64,000 bases of DNA from Lysobacter niastensis (GTDB lineage Bacteria; Pseudomonadota; Gammaproteobacteria; Xanthomonadales; Xanthomonadaceae), in the NCBI RefSeq assembly GCF_015453285.1, contig NZ_JADLZT010000007.1, forward strand, positions 62,001 to 126,000, in the 5' to 3' direction. The position numbers were made by a program, and so were the translations under genes. The notes under the pieces were generated by a model, which had not been told where the DNA came from, did no database searches, and saw nothing but the letters and a program-made list of their open reading frames with translations. Shown piece by piece: positions 1-11,000 of the stretch. Numbering within the stretch: position 1 is the first letter of the stretch; every line of letters starts with the position of its first letter.

Positions 1-621
1 GCCCTGGTTGTCTCCGCCACTGAGGTGGCTGAAGAGAAATGCCCGCGCCTTCCTCCAGTCGCGCCGAACAGTACGCTCGGTTACCCCGAGCACCTCAGCG
101 ATCTCTACTTCACTGAGTCCGCCAAAGTAGCGAAGCTCTACTACCTGGGCCAAGCGCGCATCCAGCTTGGCCAGGTCATTCAACGCCTGATCCAAAATGA
201 GCAACTGCTCAAGTTGAGAGTATTGAGACGGTTCCCTGACCTCATCCAGCGGCAACACATCGACGCCGCCGCCTTGCTTCTCTGACAACGCGCGCCTCGC
301 CTCATCCAGAAGAACGAAGCGCATGGTTCTGGCGATTAGCGCCACGAGATGAGACCGCCCCTCGACGGTGAACTTTGCCCCGGCCAATCGCAACCAGGTT
401 TCGTTCACCAGCGAAGTTGGCGATCCCTGCCCCCAGCGCTGCTGATGGCGGATCTGCGATCGCGCAATCTGGTGAAGGTCGTTATATAGCAGGGCGTAGA
501 TGCGATCCCATGCATCCGCCTGACCACCCTGAGCCTCGAGAATGAGTTCCGTGATGGATTCCAGCGTGCTGTCGCTAACGCCCGACAGCGAGGCAGCAAA
601 CGGGGAAGCCGTCGGCGGCAT
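1..621 (-). CDS. ECF-family RNA polymerase sigma factor (TIGR02999-like), 3' end off the window
   Basis: The minus strand is open from an ATG at 621 to the window edge, giving at least 207 residues, close to a full ECF sigma factor. The N-terminal half reads like region 2 of the TIGR02999/Sig70-ECF group (motifs SITELI, LYNDLHQIAR, TSLVNETWLRL, ARTMRFVLLDEARR). The C-terminal half holds the region 4 helix-turn-helix (VVELRYFGGLSEVEIAEVLG then TERTVRRDW). It should direct core polymerase to a small regulon. In Xanthomonadaceae this sigma type often sits near Ser/Thr kinases with TPR domains, and two such kinases lie at 13.3-18.3 kb. No anti-sigma gene is visible. Family is clear; targets are unknown. 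Confidence 0.9.
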   Translation of the reverse strand, partial: MPPTASPFAASLSGVSDSTLESITELILEAQGGQADAWDRIYALLYNDLHQIARSQIRHQQRWGQGSPTSLVNETWLRLAGAKFTVEGRSHLVALIARTMRFVLLDEARRALSEKQGGGVDVLPLDEVREPSQYSQLEQLLILDQALNDLAKLDARLAQVVELRYFGGLSEVEIAEVLGVTERTVRRDWRKARAFLFSHLSGGDNQG

Positions 622-805
622 CACTCCCTCCCCGTCTTCGCTTGCGTTGCGAGCCATGTCGCAGGCACACCTAGCATTCGGATTTGCAGTATAGAACTGC
701 AACGCAGGCCGTGCGAGCCCACCTTCCGGGGTGACGGACAAACCAGGCAGATCGGTTCTCGACTGGTGGCCATGGCCGGCCAACCAGTCCATGGCACGTG
801 CGGGG

Positions 806-1195
806 TTACGGGCTGGCTTCCAGCATCCAAACCTGCGCGACCCTTTGCCGCCTGCGATGTACGACAGCCGCATGCTGGTCCGCCCTCTGCATCAAGGCGC
901 GCGCCAACGCCGTGTCCCTCCCGATGACGTCGGCGACATCACTCCAGACGCCAACGGCGTTCCAACGCAGGAATCGGACATAGAGCGCGCGCCAAGAGCC
1001 AAATTCCCTGGGGAGTTCACCCCAGAACGCATCCTCTCCGATCACCCAGAGAACACCCTCGACAAACTTCCTGTAGGTCAATTCCCGGTTCTTCGCGCGG
1101 ACACTCAACTTGTCCGGCAACACACCAACGATGGATTCCCATTGGCGGTCATCGATCCGCCGGAGCTGAGCTGACCCCAACCAGTTCGAAATCAC
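806..1195 (-). CDS. Stand-alone DUF4096 (IS5-type transposase N-terminal domain) protein
   Basis: A GTG start at 1195 follows an AGGGGG Shine-Dalgarno with about 7 nt spacing, giving 129 aa. Residues about 12-90 match the DUF4096 domain at the N-terminus of IS5-family transposases (motifs IDDRQWESI, FVEGVLWVI, LPREFGSWRALYVRFLRW). The C-terminal 40 residues are not a DDE nuclease, so the protein cannot transpose DNA by itself. No flanking inverted repeats or target duplications were recognised. It may be a transposase remnant or a domesticated DNA-binding domain; similar lone DUF4096 proteins occur in Xanthomonadaceae. Domain call is firm, function unknown. Confidence 0.7.
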   Translation of the reverse strand: MISNWLGSAQLRRIDDRQWESIVGVLPDKLSVRAKNRELTYRKFVEGVLWVIGEDAFWGELPREFGSWRALYVRFLRWNAVGVWSDVADVIGRDTALARALMQRADQHAAVVHRRRQRVAQVWMLEASP

Positions 1196-1237
1196 TATCT
1201 ACCCCCTGCGCGGTTGATCTCTTTGTTGACTCTCGAC

Positions 1238-1432
1238 TTACCGGGAAACCCCTGCTATCGAAGAACGCTGATCGGTCCCAAGATTTCGCGTCATAACTTG
1301 TACGTACACAGAAAGCAGGAAGCCGACGCCCCAGACCACGGCTGCGAGTAGCGTGCATCGGCCCAGCACTAGGGCTATCGCGCCTACCGCGCACAGGTAG
1401 ACCGTCGCTCGGCCAGCAAGACGTCTCGGCAT
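1238..1432 (-). CDS. Small predicted membrane protein
   Basis: 64 aa from an ATG at 1432, chosen because GGAGGT lies 4-5 nt upstream on the minus strand. After a short basic N-terminus (MPRRLAGR) there are two adjacent hydrophobic stretches, about residues 10-25 and 28-49, likely one hairpin or two membrane passes, then a polar tail. No family recognised. The gene stands alone in a gene-poor stretch, so its reality rests on the ribosome binding site and the hydrophobic pattern. Confidence 0.5.
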   Translation of the reverse strand: MPRRLAGRATVYLCAVGAIALVLGRCTLLAAVVWGVGFLLSVYVQVMTRNLGTDQRSSIAGVSR

Positions 1433-1777
1433 GACACCTCCACCTTTCGACTCGCACCGAACCTGGCACGGGTCGTTGCCTCCAGCCGCGCTGACGTAAT
1501 GCAACAACTCAGCTGGATCCTCCGATCAGAGCCCCGATCAACAGCAACCTCCCGGAATAAGAAGCGACCGGAGGAAGACCTCCTCCGATCAGTCACTCGG
1601 TCGTCATGCAAGCCGCTCATCGGGGGACGGCTGCCTGCACCCCATGGCTGCGACAGGCAACAGCCAATGAACCCGAGGACAGAAACCAAAACCTCATATT
1701 CGAACGATGTCGGCGCACGTCTCGCTTCTTCCAAACAGCGCCAATCGCGTGGGTGAATCATGTCTCCAGCCAAGAAC
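1433..1777. other. Gene-poor stretch
   Basis: About 345 bases between the small membrane protein and the DUF4019-like remnant. ORFs here show no recognisable product. A short inverted repeat near 1569-1587 (CGGAGGA arm, 5-nt loop) could form a weak hairpin. Nothing else was found. Confidence 0.4.
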
Positions 1778-2023
1778 CTAGCTGCGCTCAAAAACACGAA
1801 CACCGTGTTCGTAATTCACGAACCATCTCGCCATCGCAGTGCCCAACCCGATTCGGTTGATCAACGCCGGCGCTGCAAACGATATCCACGGCAGCGCGAC
1901 TCGGTGCTGTCCAACGGCCGTGCGCGACGCCGCCACATCGGCAACGAACTCCTCGCGCGTCACCGCGCTCTTGGCAATCACGGATGCCCCGTACCACATC
2001 GACTCCGCGTGCGCCCGATCCAT
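1778..2023 (-). pseudogene. Possible relic of a DUF4019 protein
   Basis: An 81-residue reading frame contains ESMWYGASVIAKSAVTREEF followed by an R-x4-G-x2-R pattern, like the W...S...K..V...F...R...G..R signature of DUF4019 periplasmic proteins. The usual N-terminal signal and first helices are missing (an in-frame stop lies just upstream), and the second half does not match the family. Best read as a broken remnant; it could also be a chance frame. Confidence 0.35.
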
Positions 2024-2094
2024 CGCTGCAGCACGCCACTACATCTTGAACATACGGGCGACTGCCGAGACAGCCGCCCGTCTTCCCACTCACG

Positions 2095-5000
2095 TCACCA
2101 CTGGATGCCTGCGCCGACTGAGAAGCCCCAGTCGCGGGTCGTGTTGCCGCTCAGTTGCCCCTTGTAGACCCACTGGCCGTTGTCGGTGATACCGGACAGG
2201 CCGACTGCCATGCCGTATTCGCCCTGGTAGCCGCCCATGCCGACGGAGAACATGCTCTTGCCAGGGACGTAGACCTGCGGAAGGCCGGCCATGGCCATCG
2301 CCGACGCGGTGGCACCTCTGTATCCGCGATCCATCGTCCACATGTCGTTCTGCAACTGCTGAACACGACCGTCTGTGTAGCGGGTGGCTTGGCTGAGCGT
2401 GCTGCTCAGGCCTGCCTGCAACTGGCCAACATTGACTGCATCCGTGCTGGCTGTGCCGGCGGCCACGTTATGAATGGTGGTACCTCCAGCGGCTCCGCCC
2501 TTCAACGTCAGACTGTAGTAGTTGACGGTTCCATCCGGGTTCTTGTCGTACTGCGCACCGCCCGAGTAGCCCTTCAGCTGGGCAACATTGACCGCGTCGG
2601 TGTCGTTGACGCCAGCCGCGACGTTGCTGACGGTGCGCTCACTACCGACTGCACCCACCGAGACGGTGTTGCTTGCGCTGGCCACCGAACCGGCACCGAT
2701 TGCGACACTGTTGCTACCGCTTGCGGTTGCGCCGGTACCCAGCGCCGTACTACCCGCTGCCGATGCGGTGCTCTGGTTGCCCAGCGCGGTCGCGTTTGCA
2801 GCAGAGGCGTTCGCACCGGCACCGCCCGCGATCGAGTTGGCGCCGGTCGGCGTCGGCGACCCAGTGCTGCCCTGGCTGACTTGGAACATGCCCACAGTTC
2901 CGTTCTGCAACTCGGCCAGGTCGCCTTCGACCGTGGTCACACGATTGTCCAGGTTCGTAACCGAGCTGCTGAGGTTGGCAACATCGCCCTCCACGCTCGT
3001 CACGCGGTTGTCCAGGCTGGTGATGCTGGTGTTGACGATGGAGATCTGGGTGTCGGTGTAGCTCTTGGCGGTGGAAATGGCCTGGTTGACGCCGGCGTTC
3101 AGCTGGCTGACGTTCACGGCGTCGGTGGCGGCAGAACCTGCGGCAACACCGGTAATCTGGCGGCCACCTACGTTCATCTCGCCCGTGGAGTTGCTGCTAC
3201 CGACGTATGCCGCGTTGTAGCCGGTTTGAGCACCTACGGTCGTGGCCGAACCCGCACCCAGCGCCACGCTGTTGTCGTGATTTGCCGTCGCGCCGTTGCC
3301 CATCGCCATCGAGTTGGCATTGTTGGCCGCGGCGCTTGGACCGATGGCCACACTGTCGGCACCTGCAGCCGTACCGTCCGCACCCATGGAGTTGGTATGG
3401 AAGTACTTGATGCCCGAACCGTTGGTGATGTTGGTCAGCGTGGTGTTGATGGTGGTGATGTCGGCGGTGTTCTGGTCCACCTTCTGGTTGGTGGCGAACA
3501 GCTGGCTGCCGTTGACGGCATCGGTGCTGGTCGCGCTGACACGGCCAGCCGCGACGTTGGTGAGCGTGCGCTCAGCACCAGCCGTACCCACGCTGACCGT
3601 GCCCACCGGAGCACCGCCAGCATAGGTGTAGGCGGTACCGCCAACCGTGCCGTCGGTGGTCGCCACCACCGGAGCGGTGGCGCTGCCCGCGCCCAGGGCC
3701 ACGCTGCCGGCATCGTTAGCAACAGCGCCGTTGCCGATGGCGATGGCATTGGTGGCCGTGGCGCCCGTCACCGCGCTCGGGCCGATGGCCACGCTGTCGC
3801 TGCCATTCGCCGAGCTGTCCCCACCGATGGAGTTGGCATGGAAGTACTTGATGCCCGTGCCATTGCTGACGATGTTGGTGATGTCGGTGGTGTTCTGATC
3901 GACCTTCTGGTTGGTGGCGAACAGCTGGCTGCCGTTGACTGCGTCAGTGCTGTTCGCATCTACACGGCCTGCGGCCACGTTCTGGATCTGGCGCTCGGCG
4001 CCGGCGGCACCGACGCTGACCACGCCACCGGCCATCGGGGCGCCACCTGCGTAGGTGTAGGTCGTACCACCCACGACGCCACTGGTCGTCGGCGTCGCGG
4101 CGGACACATTGGAACCGTCGCCCAGTACCACCGCACCATCCAGGCCCGCCGCCACGCTCACGTTGTTGCCGAGCACGAACGCTTTCTGGGCGTTGATGGT
4201 GTTGTTATTGCCGATGGCATAGGCGTCGTCGGCGTTGATGTAGCTGGGATCGCCGATTGCGCCGGAATTGTTGCCGCTGACCACGTTACCGGTGCCGATG
4301 CTGATCGACGAAGCGCCGACTGCCTTCGCACCATTGCCGATGGCGATGGCATCCGTCGCCGCAGCACCCGTCTCTGCATCCGGCCCGATGGCAAGACTGT
4401 TGTCACCTCCGGCCTTGCTATCTCCGCCGGTGGCGGAGTTGGTGTGGAAGTATTTGATGCCGTGGCCGCTATTCACGACCCAACCCAGTTGATCCTCAGT
4501 CGCCGCTTGGCCGCTGGCGAAGTTGGTCGGGTCGAACGTGGTGTTGCTCAAGCCATTGATCGTGTTGCTGGTGCCACTGACCACGATTGTGCCGGTGCTC
4601 AGACCGGTCAGGCCCAGGCTGGTGATGGCGCTGCCGTCGGTGATGGACATGCCGGCCGCACTGGTCGTGGCGGTCATCGTGCCGTTGGTCACCGACGTGC
4701 CGCTGGCGGTGTAGCTGCTGACACTTCCCGCACCGTCATCGATGGCCAGGCCGTTGGTGTCCAGCACGCTGTTGCCGGCCGTCACGCTGGCGACCTCGAT
4801 GTCGTCGGCCAGCTCGAATGTCAGGCCGCTGGCGCCGTCGTTGGTCACCTCCACATCGCCGTCGCCGTTGGTTAGCGTGACCGTGCTGCCCAGCGCCACC
4901 GTGTTACTGGTGGTGCCGTCACTGATGACCCAGCCGGTGCTGGACAGCGTGTCGCTTACCGCCTGTAGCTGGCTGACGTTGACCGCGTCGGCGGCGTTGG

Positions 5001-8000
5001 CACCGGCCGCCACGTTGGTGATGCGACGCTCGGCACCGGCGTTGCCGATGCTGACCTCGCCCACCGGGGCCGTACCGGCCAGGGTGCCGGTGCCCGGGTT
5101 GTATGCCGCTGCACCCAGCGTGCTGCCATCGGCCAACGAGTCGCGGCCGATCGCCACGCTCTGGTCGTGGCTGGCGGTGGCGTTGTAGCCAACTGCCGTG
5201 GCGCCGCCCACCGTCGCGTGTGCATCGTCTTCGGTCAGGCCGGTGTCGTTGGTGCGGGCGTAACGGGTACCCTTGCCGTTGTTGGTGATGTAGGTGGTGC
5301 TGGTGTCGCCGGCCACGGCGAACAGCTGCGAGCCGTTGACCGCGTCGGTCGAGGTCGCATTGACCGCACCCGCCGCGACGTTTGTTATCACCAGGTTGCC
5401 GGCATTGATGCCCGCTGTGGTTACGCTCGGGCCGTTGGCGATAGTCATCCCGGTCGAGCCGTACACCGCGCTATCGGCGCCGTCGTCGACCGTCAGGCCG
5501 CTGGTGTCCAGCTTGCTGTTGCCCGCTGTCACGCTGGCGACTTCGACATCGTCGGCCAGATTGAACGTCAGGTTGCTGTTGCCATCGTTGGTGACCTCGA
5601 TGTCACCGTCGGTGCTGGTCAGCGCGACCGTGCCGCCCAGCGCCACCGTGTTGCTGGTGGTGCCATCGCTGACGGTCCATCCGGTGCTCGACAGCGTGTC
5701 GCTGACCGACTTCAGCTGGTCTTCCGTCGCCGCCTGGCCGCTGGTGATCGCGGCCGGGTCGAACGTCGTGTTGCTCAAGCCGGTGATGGTGCCGGCATTG
5801 CCGGTGTTGACCACGACACTGCCGAACTGCGGTGCGTCGGCCATTTGCAGGTTAATGGCACCGGTGACCGGATCGGTGACGGTCTTCAGGTTGTTGCCGC
5901 TGTAGGTGCCGCCGGTGCTCGCACCACCGGCTATCGTCAGGGCCTGGCCCAGGTCGCGGTGCACCACGCCGGCCGTCACATCGTTGCCGGCAAAGTCCAG
6001 GCCCGTCGACGTTGCGCTGGTCACGGCGTTTTTCAGGTCGCCGGCATTGACGGCGTTATTGGCGTTGAGCGGGTCGGTGATGTCACCGGCACTCGCCAGG
6101 TTGGTGATCTGCAGGCCACCGGCATCGATGCCGGCGGTGGTCATGCTCGGGCCGCCGGTAATGGTCAGGCCGGTGGTGTCCAGCTTGCTGTTGCCTGCCG
6201 TCACGCTGGCGACCTCGATGTCGTCAGCCAGCTCGAACTTCAGGTCGCTGGCGCCGTCGTTGGTCACCACCACATCGCCGTCACCGCTGGTCAGTGTCAC
6301 CGTACTGCCCAGCGCCACCGTGTTGCTGGTGGTGCCATCGCTGACGGTCCATCCGGTGCTCGACAGCGTGTCGCTGATCGACTTCAGCTGGTCTTCCGTC
6401 GCCGCCTGGCCGCTCGTGATCGCGGCCGGGTCGAACGTCGTGTTGCTCAGACCGTTGATGGTGTTGGTCGCGCCGCTTACCACGATGGCGCCGGTGCTCA
6501 GGCCGGTCAGGCCCAGGCTGGTGGTGGCGCTTCCATCGCTGATGGTCACGCCGGTCGCCGTGGTGGCGGTGGTGGTCGTGCCGTCATCCACGGTCAGGCC
6601 GGTTAGGCCCAACACGCTCTGGCCCACCGTCACGCTGTTGACGATCGCCACGTCGTTGGCCAAGTCGAAAGTCAGGTTGCTGGTGCCGTCGTTGGTCACC
6701 ACCACGTTGTCGTCGTTGCTGGTCATCGTGACGGTGTCGCCCAGCGCCACCGTGTTGCTGTTGATGCCGTCGCTGACGGTCCAGCCGGTGCTGGACAGCG
6801 TGTCGCTGACCGACTTCAGCTGGTCTTCGGTCGCCGCCTGGCCGCTGGTGATCGCCGCCGGATCGAATGTCGTGTTGCTCAAGCCGTTGATCGTTCCGGC
6901 ATTGCCGGAATTGACCACGACGCTGCCGAACTGCGGTGCATCGGCCATCTGCAGGTTGATCGCCCCGGTGGTCGGGTCGGTGACGGTCTTCAGGTTGTTG
7001 CCACTGTACGTACCCGCGGTGGTTGCGCTGCCGGCGATCATCAGGGCTTCGCCCAAGTCGCGGTGCACCACGCCCGCCGTCGCGTCGTTGCCGGCGAAGT
7101 CCAGTCCGGCCGATGTTGCGCTGCCCACGGCACTGTTCAGGTCCCCGGCATTGACCGCATTGTTCGCATTGAGCGGATCAGTGATGTCCCCGGCGCTGGC
7201 CAGCTTGGTGATCTGCAGGCCATTGGCATCGATGCCCGCGGTGGTCACGCTCGGGCCACCGGTGATGACCAGACCGGTGTTGTCCAGCTTGCTGGCGCCG
7301 GCCGTCACGCTGGCGACGTCGATATCGTCGGCAAGGTCGAAAGTCAGGCCGCTGGTGCCGTCGTTGGTCACCTCGACGTTGCCATCGGTGTTAGTCATCG
7401 TGACCGTGTCACCCAGCGCCACCGTGTTGCTGGTGGTGCCATCGCTGACGGTCCAGCCGGTGCTGCTCAGCGTGTCGCTGACCGACTTGAGCTGGTCTTC
7501 CGTCGCCGCCTGGCCGCTCGTGATCGCGGCCGGGTCGAACGCGGTGTTGCTCAGGCCTGTGATGGTGTTGCTGACGCCGCTGATCACGACGTTCCCAGTG
7601 GTCAGGCCAGTCGCGCTGATTGCGGTGGTGGTGGTGCCGTCGGTGACCGTCAGGCCACTGGTACTGAGGATCGTGTTTCCGGCCGTCACGCTGTTGACGG
7701 CGATGTCGTCGGCCAGGTCGAACGTCACATCGTCGGCGGTCGCGGTCTTGCCCACCACGATGTTGCCGTCGGTGTTGCCCAGGTCTACCGTCTCGCCCGG
7801 CGCCACGTTGGTGGCATTAGCGCCTTGGGCGCTGATGTCCCAACCCGAACCTGCTCCGGCCAACGCACTGCCGATATCAGTGTAGGTCGCACCACCGACC
7901 ACGTAGCTCGGTGCACTGATCGTCCCGTCCGGGTTGACGACGCTGCCGCCGCCCAAGTTGGTCGCCACACTCTGCGATACGCCAAACAGCTGCGAGCCGT

Positions 8001-11000
8001 TGACCGCGTCGGCCGAGGTCGCGTTGACCGCAGCCGCCGCAACGTTGGTCAGTTTGGTACCACCCGCACCGGCCAGCGTCGCTTGTGTGTAGTCCACCTC
8101 GCCCGGGTCGACGAGGCCGTCAGCATTCGCATCGGTCCAGTTGTACTTCACAGCACGGTCGCTGGCTCCGTTGGCGGTATTTGCCACCACGGCCAGTTGG
8201 TCTTCCGTCGCCGCCTGGCCGCTGGTGATCGCCGCCGGGTCGAACGTGGTGTTGCTCAGGCCGTTGATGGTGTTGTTGCTGCCGCTGACCAAAACCGTAC
8301 CAGTGCTCAGGCCGGTGGCGCCCAAGGTCGTGGTGGCGGCGCCGTCGGTGATGGTCACGCCAGTCGCTGTGGTGGCGGTGGTGGTCGTGCCGTTGCTGAC
8401 CGTCAGGCCGTTGTTGTCCAAAGAGCTGTTGCCCGCCGTGATGCTGTCGACGTCCAGATCGCGGTTCAACGTCACATTCACCTGGCCGGCGTCGTCCGTG
8501 CCGGCCTGCTCCACTGTGATGTTGGCGTCACCGTCGAACGTCACCGTCCCGTTCGGGCCGATGTTCGCCGCCGTGGTGCCGTCGGTGACGTTCCAGCCGG
8601 CGCCGGCCGTGGTGCTGACCGCCTTCAACTGCGCGAGGTTGACCGCATCGGTGTCCTGCGTGCCCGCGGCAACGCTGGTGATCTGGCGAGTGATGCCGAC
8701 ATCAGCGCGACCGACGCTCACAGCCCCGGCCGTGCTCAGCCAAGCCGGGCTCGCATCCGTCGAAGCAGCGCCCGTCAGCGGGTCATAGCCCGCAACACCG
8801 GCAGCGGTCGATGCCACCGATTGGCTGCCAAGCGCGACGCCGTCATCGGCTGTGGCATTGGCATGATCGCCGATTGCGACCGCGTTGAGGCCGGAGGCCT
8901 TGGCGTAGGAGCCCTGCGCGATCGCCGAGTCGGCAGTGGCCGACGTAGCGTAACCCTGCGCGATCGATGCGAAGCTGGACGCCTCGGCATCGACACCGGC
9001 AGCCACGCTGTAGATGCCCGTGGCGCCATCGTTGGCATAGTTGCCGCCAGCCATGCCGCCGTCATTGACGTTGTAGTAATGCGTGCTGCTCGCTTCCAGC
9101 TGCGCCACGTTGACCGCGTCGGTCGCCGCCGTGCCGGCTGTCACGTTGGCGATGACCGTGTTGGCGGCGTCGATGCCGGCTGTGGTCACGCTGGGGCCGC
9201 CGGTGATGACCAGCCCGCTGGTGTCGAGCTTGCTGTTGCCTGCGGTGACGCTGGTGACGTTGATGTCGTCGGACAGTTCAAAGAACATGCCCTGTGGGGG
9301 GTTGTTGACGATCTGCAGGTTGCCGTCAGTGTTTTGGAAGGCCACCGTGTCGCCCAGCATCACCGTGGTGGTGTTGCTGTTATCGCTGATCTTCCATCCG
9401 GTGCTCGCCAAGGATTGCAACTGCCCGACGTTGACCGCGTCAGTGATTTGCGAGCCCGCGGCTACACCGGTGATCTGGCGGGTGGCGTTGGTGCCGCCAA
9501 CACTCACCGCGCCGTGGGTGCTCGTCCAGGAGGCATCCCCGAAGTTAATGCTGGAAGTTCTGGTGGCCGGGTCGTACCCGGGGATGCCGGCCGCCGTCGA
9601 TGCCTCCGAGTCGCTGCCGATGGCCACACCGCCGGTTGCGGTCACGCTAGCGTTGTTGCCGAGCGCGAAGCCATTCGATGCCGTGATGGAGCTGTTGTTG
9701 CCGACGATGCGACTACCGGTGACACCAGCCGTGGACAGGTTGTTGTTGTTGCCGAAGATGCCGGACTCGTCGGCGGCGACCGTGCCGTTGTTGTTGCCGA
9801 TCGTGTAGGTGCCGCCGCCGGTGATGATGGTCGGGTCGCCGATGGCGCCGGAATTGTTGCCGGAAACGGTGTTGCCAGTGCCGATGCTGATGGACTGTGT
9901 GCCGGTGGCCGTGGCGCCATTGCCGATCGCAAGTGCGTTGGCCTTGCTGGCCGCGGCCGACGTGCCGATGCTGATGGTGTCGCTCGCCGTGATGCCGTTG
10001 CCCGCGTTCAGGCCAATGGCCACGTTGTTGGCGCCGGTGACAGTCCGGCCAGACTGAAAGCCGACGGATGTGTTGTAACTGCCCACGCTGTTCTGGCCGG
10101 CGTAGGCGCCCACTCCGGTGGTGCCGGTGCCCTGCGTCCTGAAATTGGCTGCCTGGCCGACGGAGACGTTTGCGTCGCCCATCATCTGGGCGCCTGCATT
10201 CTGCGAACCGATGGCGGTATTCATCCCACCCGCAGTGGACTGACCGGCGCTTGAGCCGACCGAGACGCTCGCGAAGCCGTCGGTGGCGAACTGGCCCGCC
10301 CCACTACCCACGGATACCGCGTAGGTGTTCACTGTGGTGGCGCTGGAACCGATGGCGGTGCTGAGCATGCCCCCCGCGCTGGCCCCATCACCCATGGCCG
10401 CGCTGTTGGTTGCCGCAGCGGCGACGTTGGCTCCACGGCCGATGGCGATGCCGGAAGTAGCCGTGGCGTTGACCGAGGACTGACCGCCGAGGGCGATGGA
10501 GTTGGTAGCCGCCGCGCTGGCGCCAGCCGCAAGGTTGCCGCCGATGGCGATCGAACCCGTGCCGCTCGCACTGCTGTCTGCGCCGGTCGAATTGGCATGG
10601 AAGTACTTGATGCCCCCGCCACCCGTCACCACTGACTGCAACTGCGCAACGTTGACGGCATCGGTGGCGGCCGTACCCGCTGCCACGCCGGTGATCTGGC
10701 GGGTGGCCGTGGTGCCGTTGCCGACGCTGACCGCCGCGAGCGTGCTCTTCCAGGTGGCGGAAGTGTTGGTGCTGGCCAACTGCGTGACCGGGTCGTAACC
10801 CGCCACACCAGCCGCGGTCGAGGCCACCGAATTGCTGCCGATCGCCACGCCGCCGGCCGTCGTCACGCTGGCGCTGTTGCCGAGCACGAAGGCATCGGAA
10901 ACGGCGATGCTGCTGTTGTTGCCTACGATGCGGCTGCCGGTGACGCCAGCCGTCGACATGGTGTTGTTGTTGCCAAAGATGCCGGACTCGTCGGCGGCGA

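Noticed and set aside
7063..7563. Frames with high hydrophobicity opposite the adhesin as membrane proteins
   Set aside because: The Val/Leu/Pro pattern comes from reverse-complement Thr/Asn/Gly codons, not from real helices.
2155..10254. Long plus-strand ORFs of 906 and 1,063 codons opposite the adhesin gene
   Set aside because: They mirror the biased Ala/Gly/Thr codons of the adhesin on the other strand, show repetitive Val/Gly/Arg composition and no family likeness, and lack ribosome binding sites.
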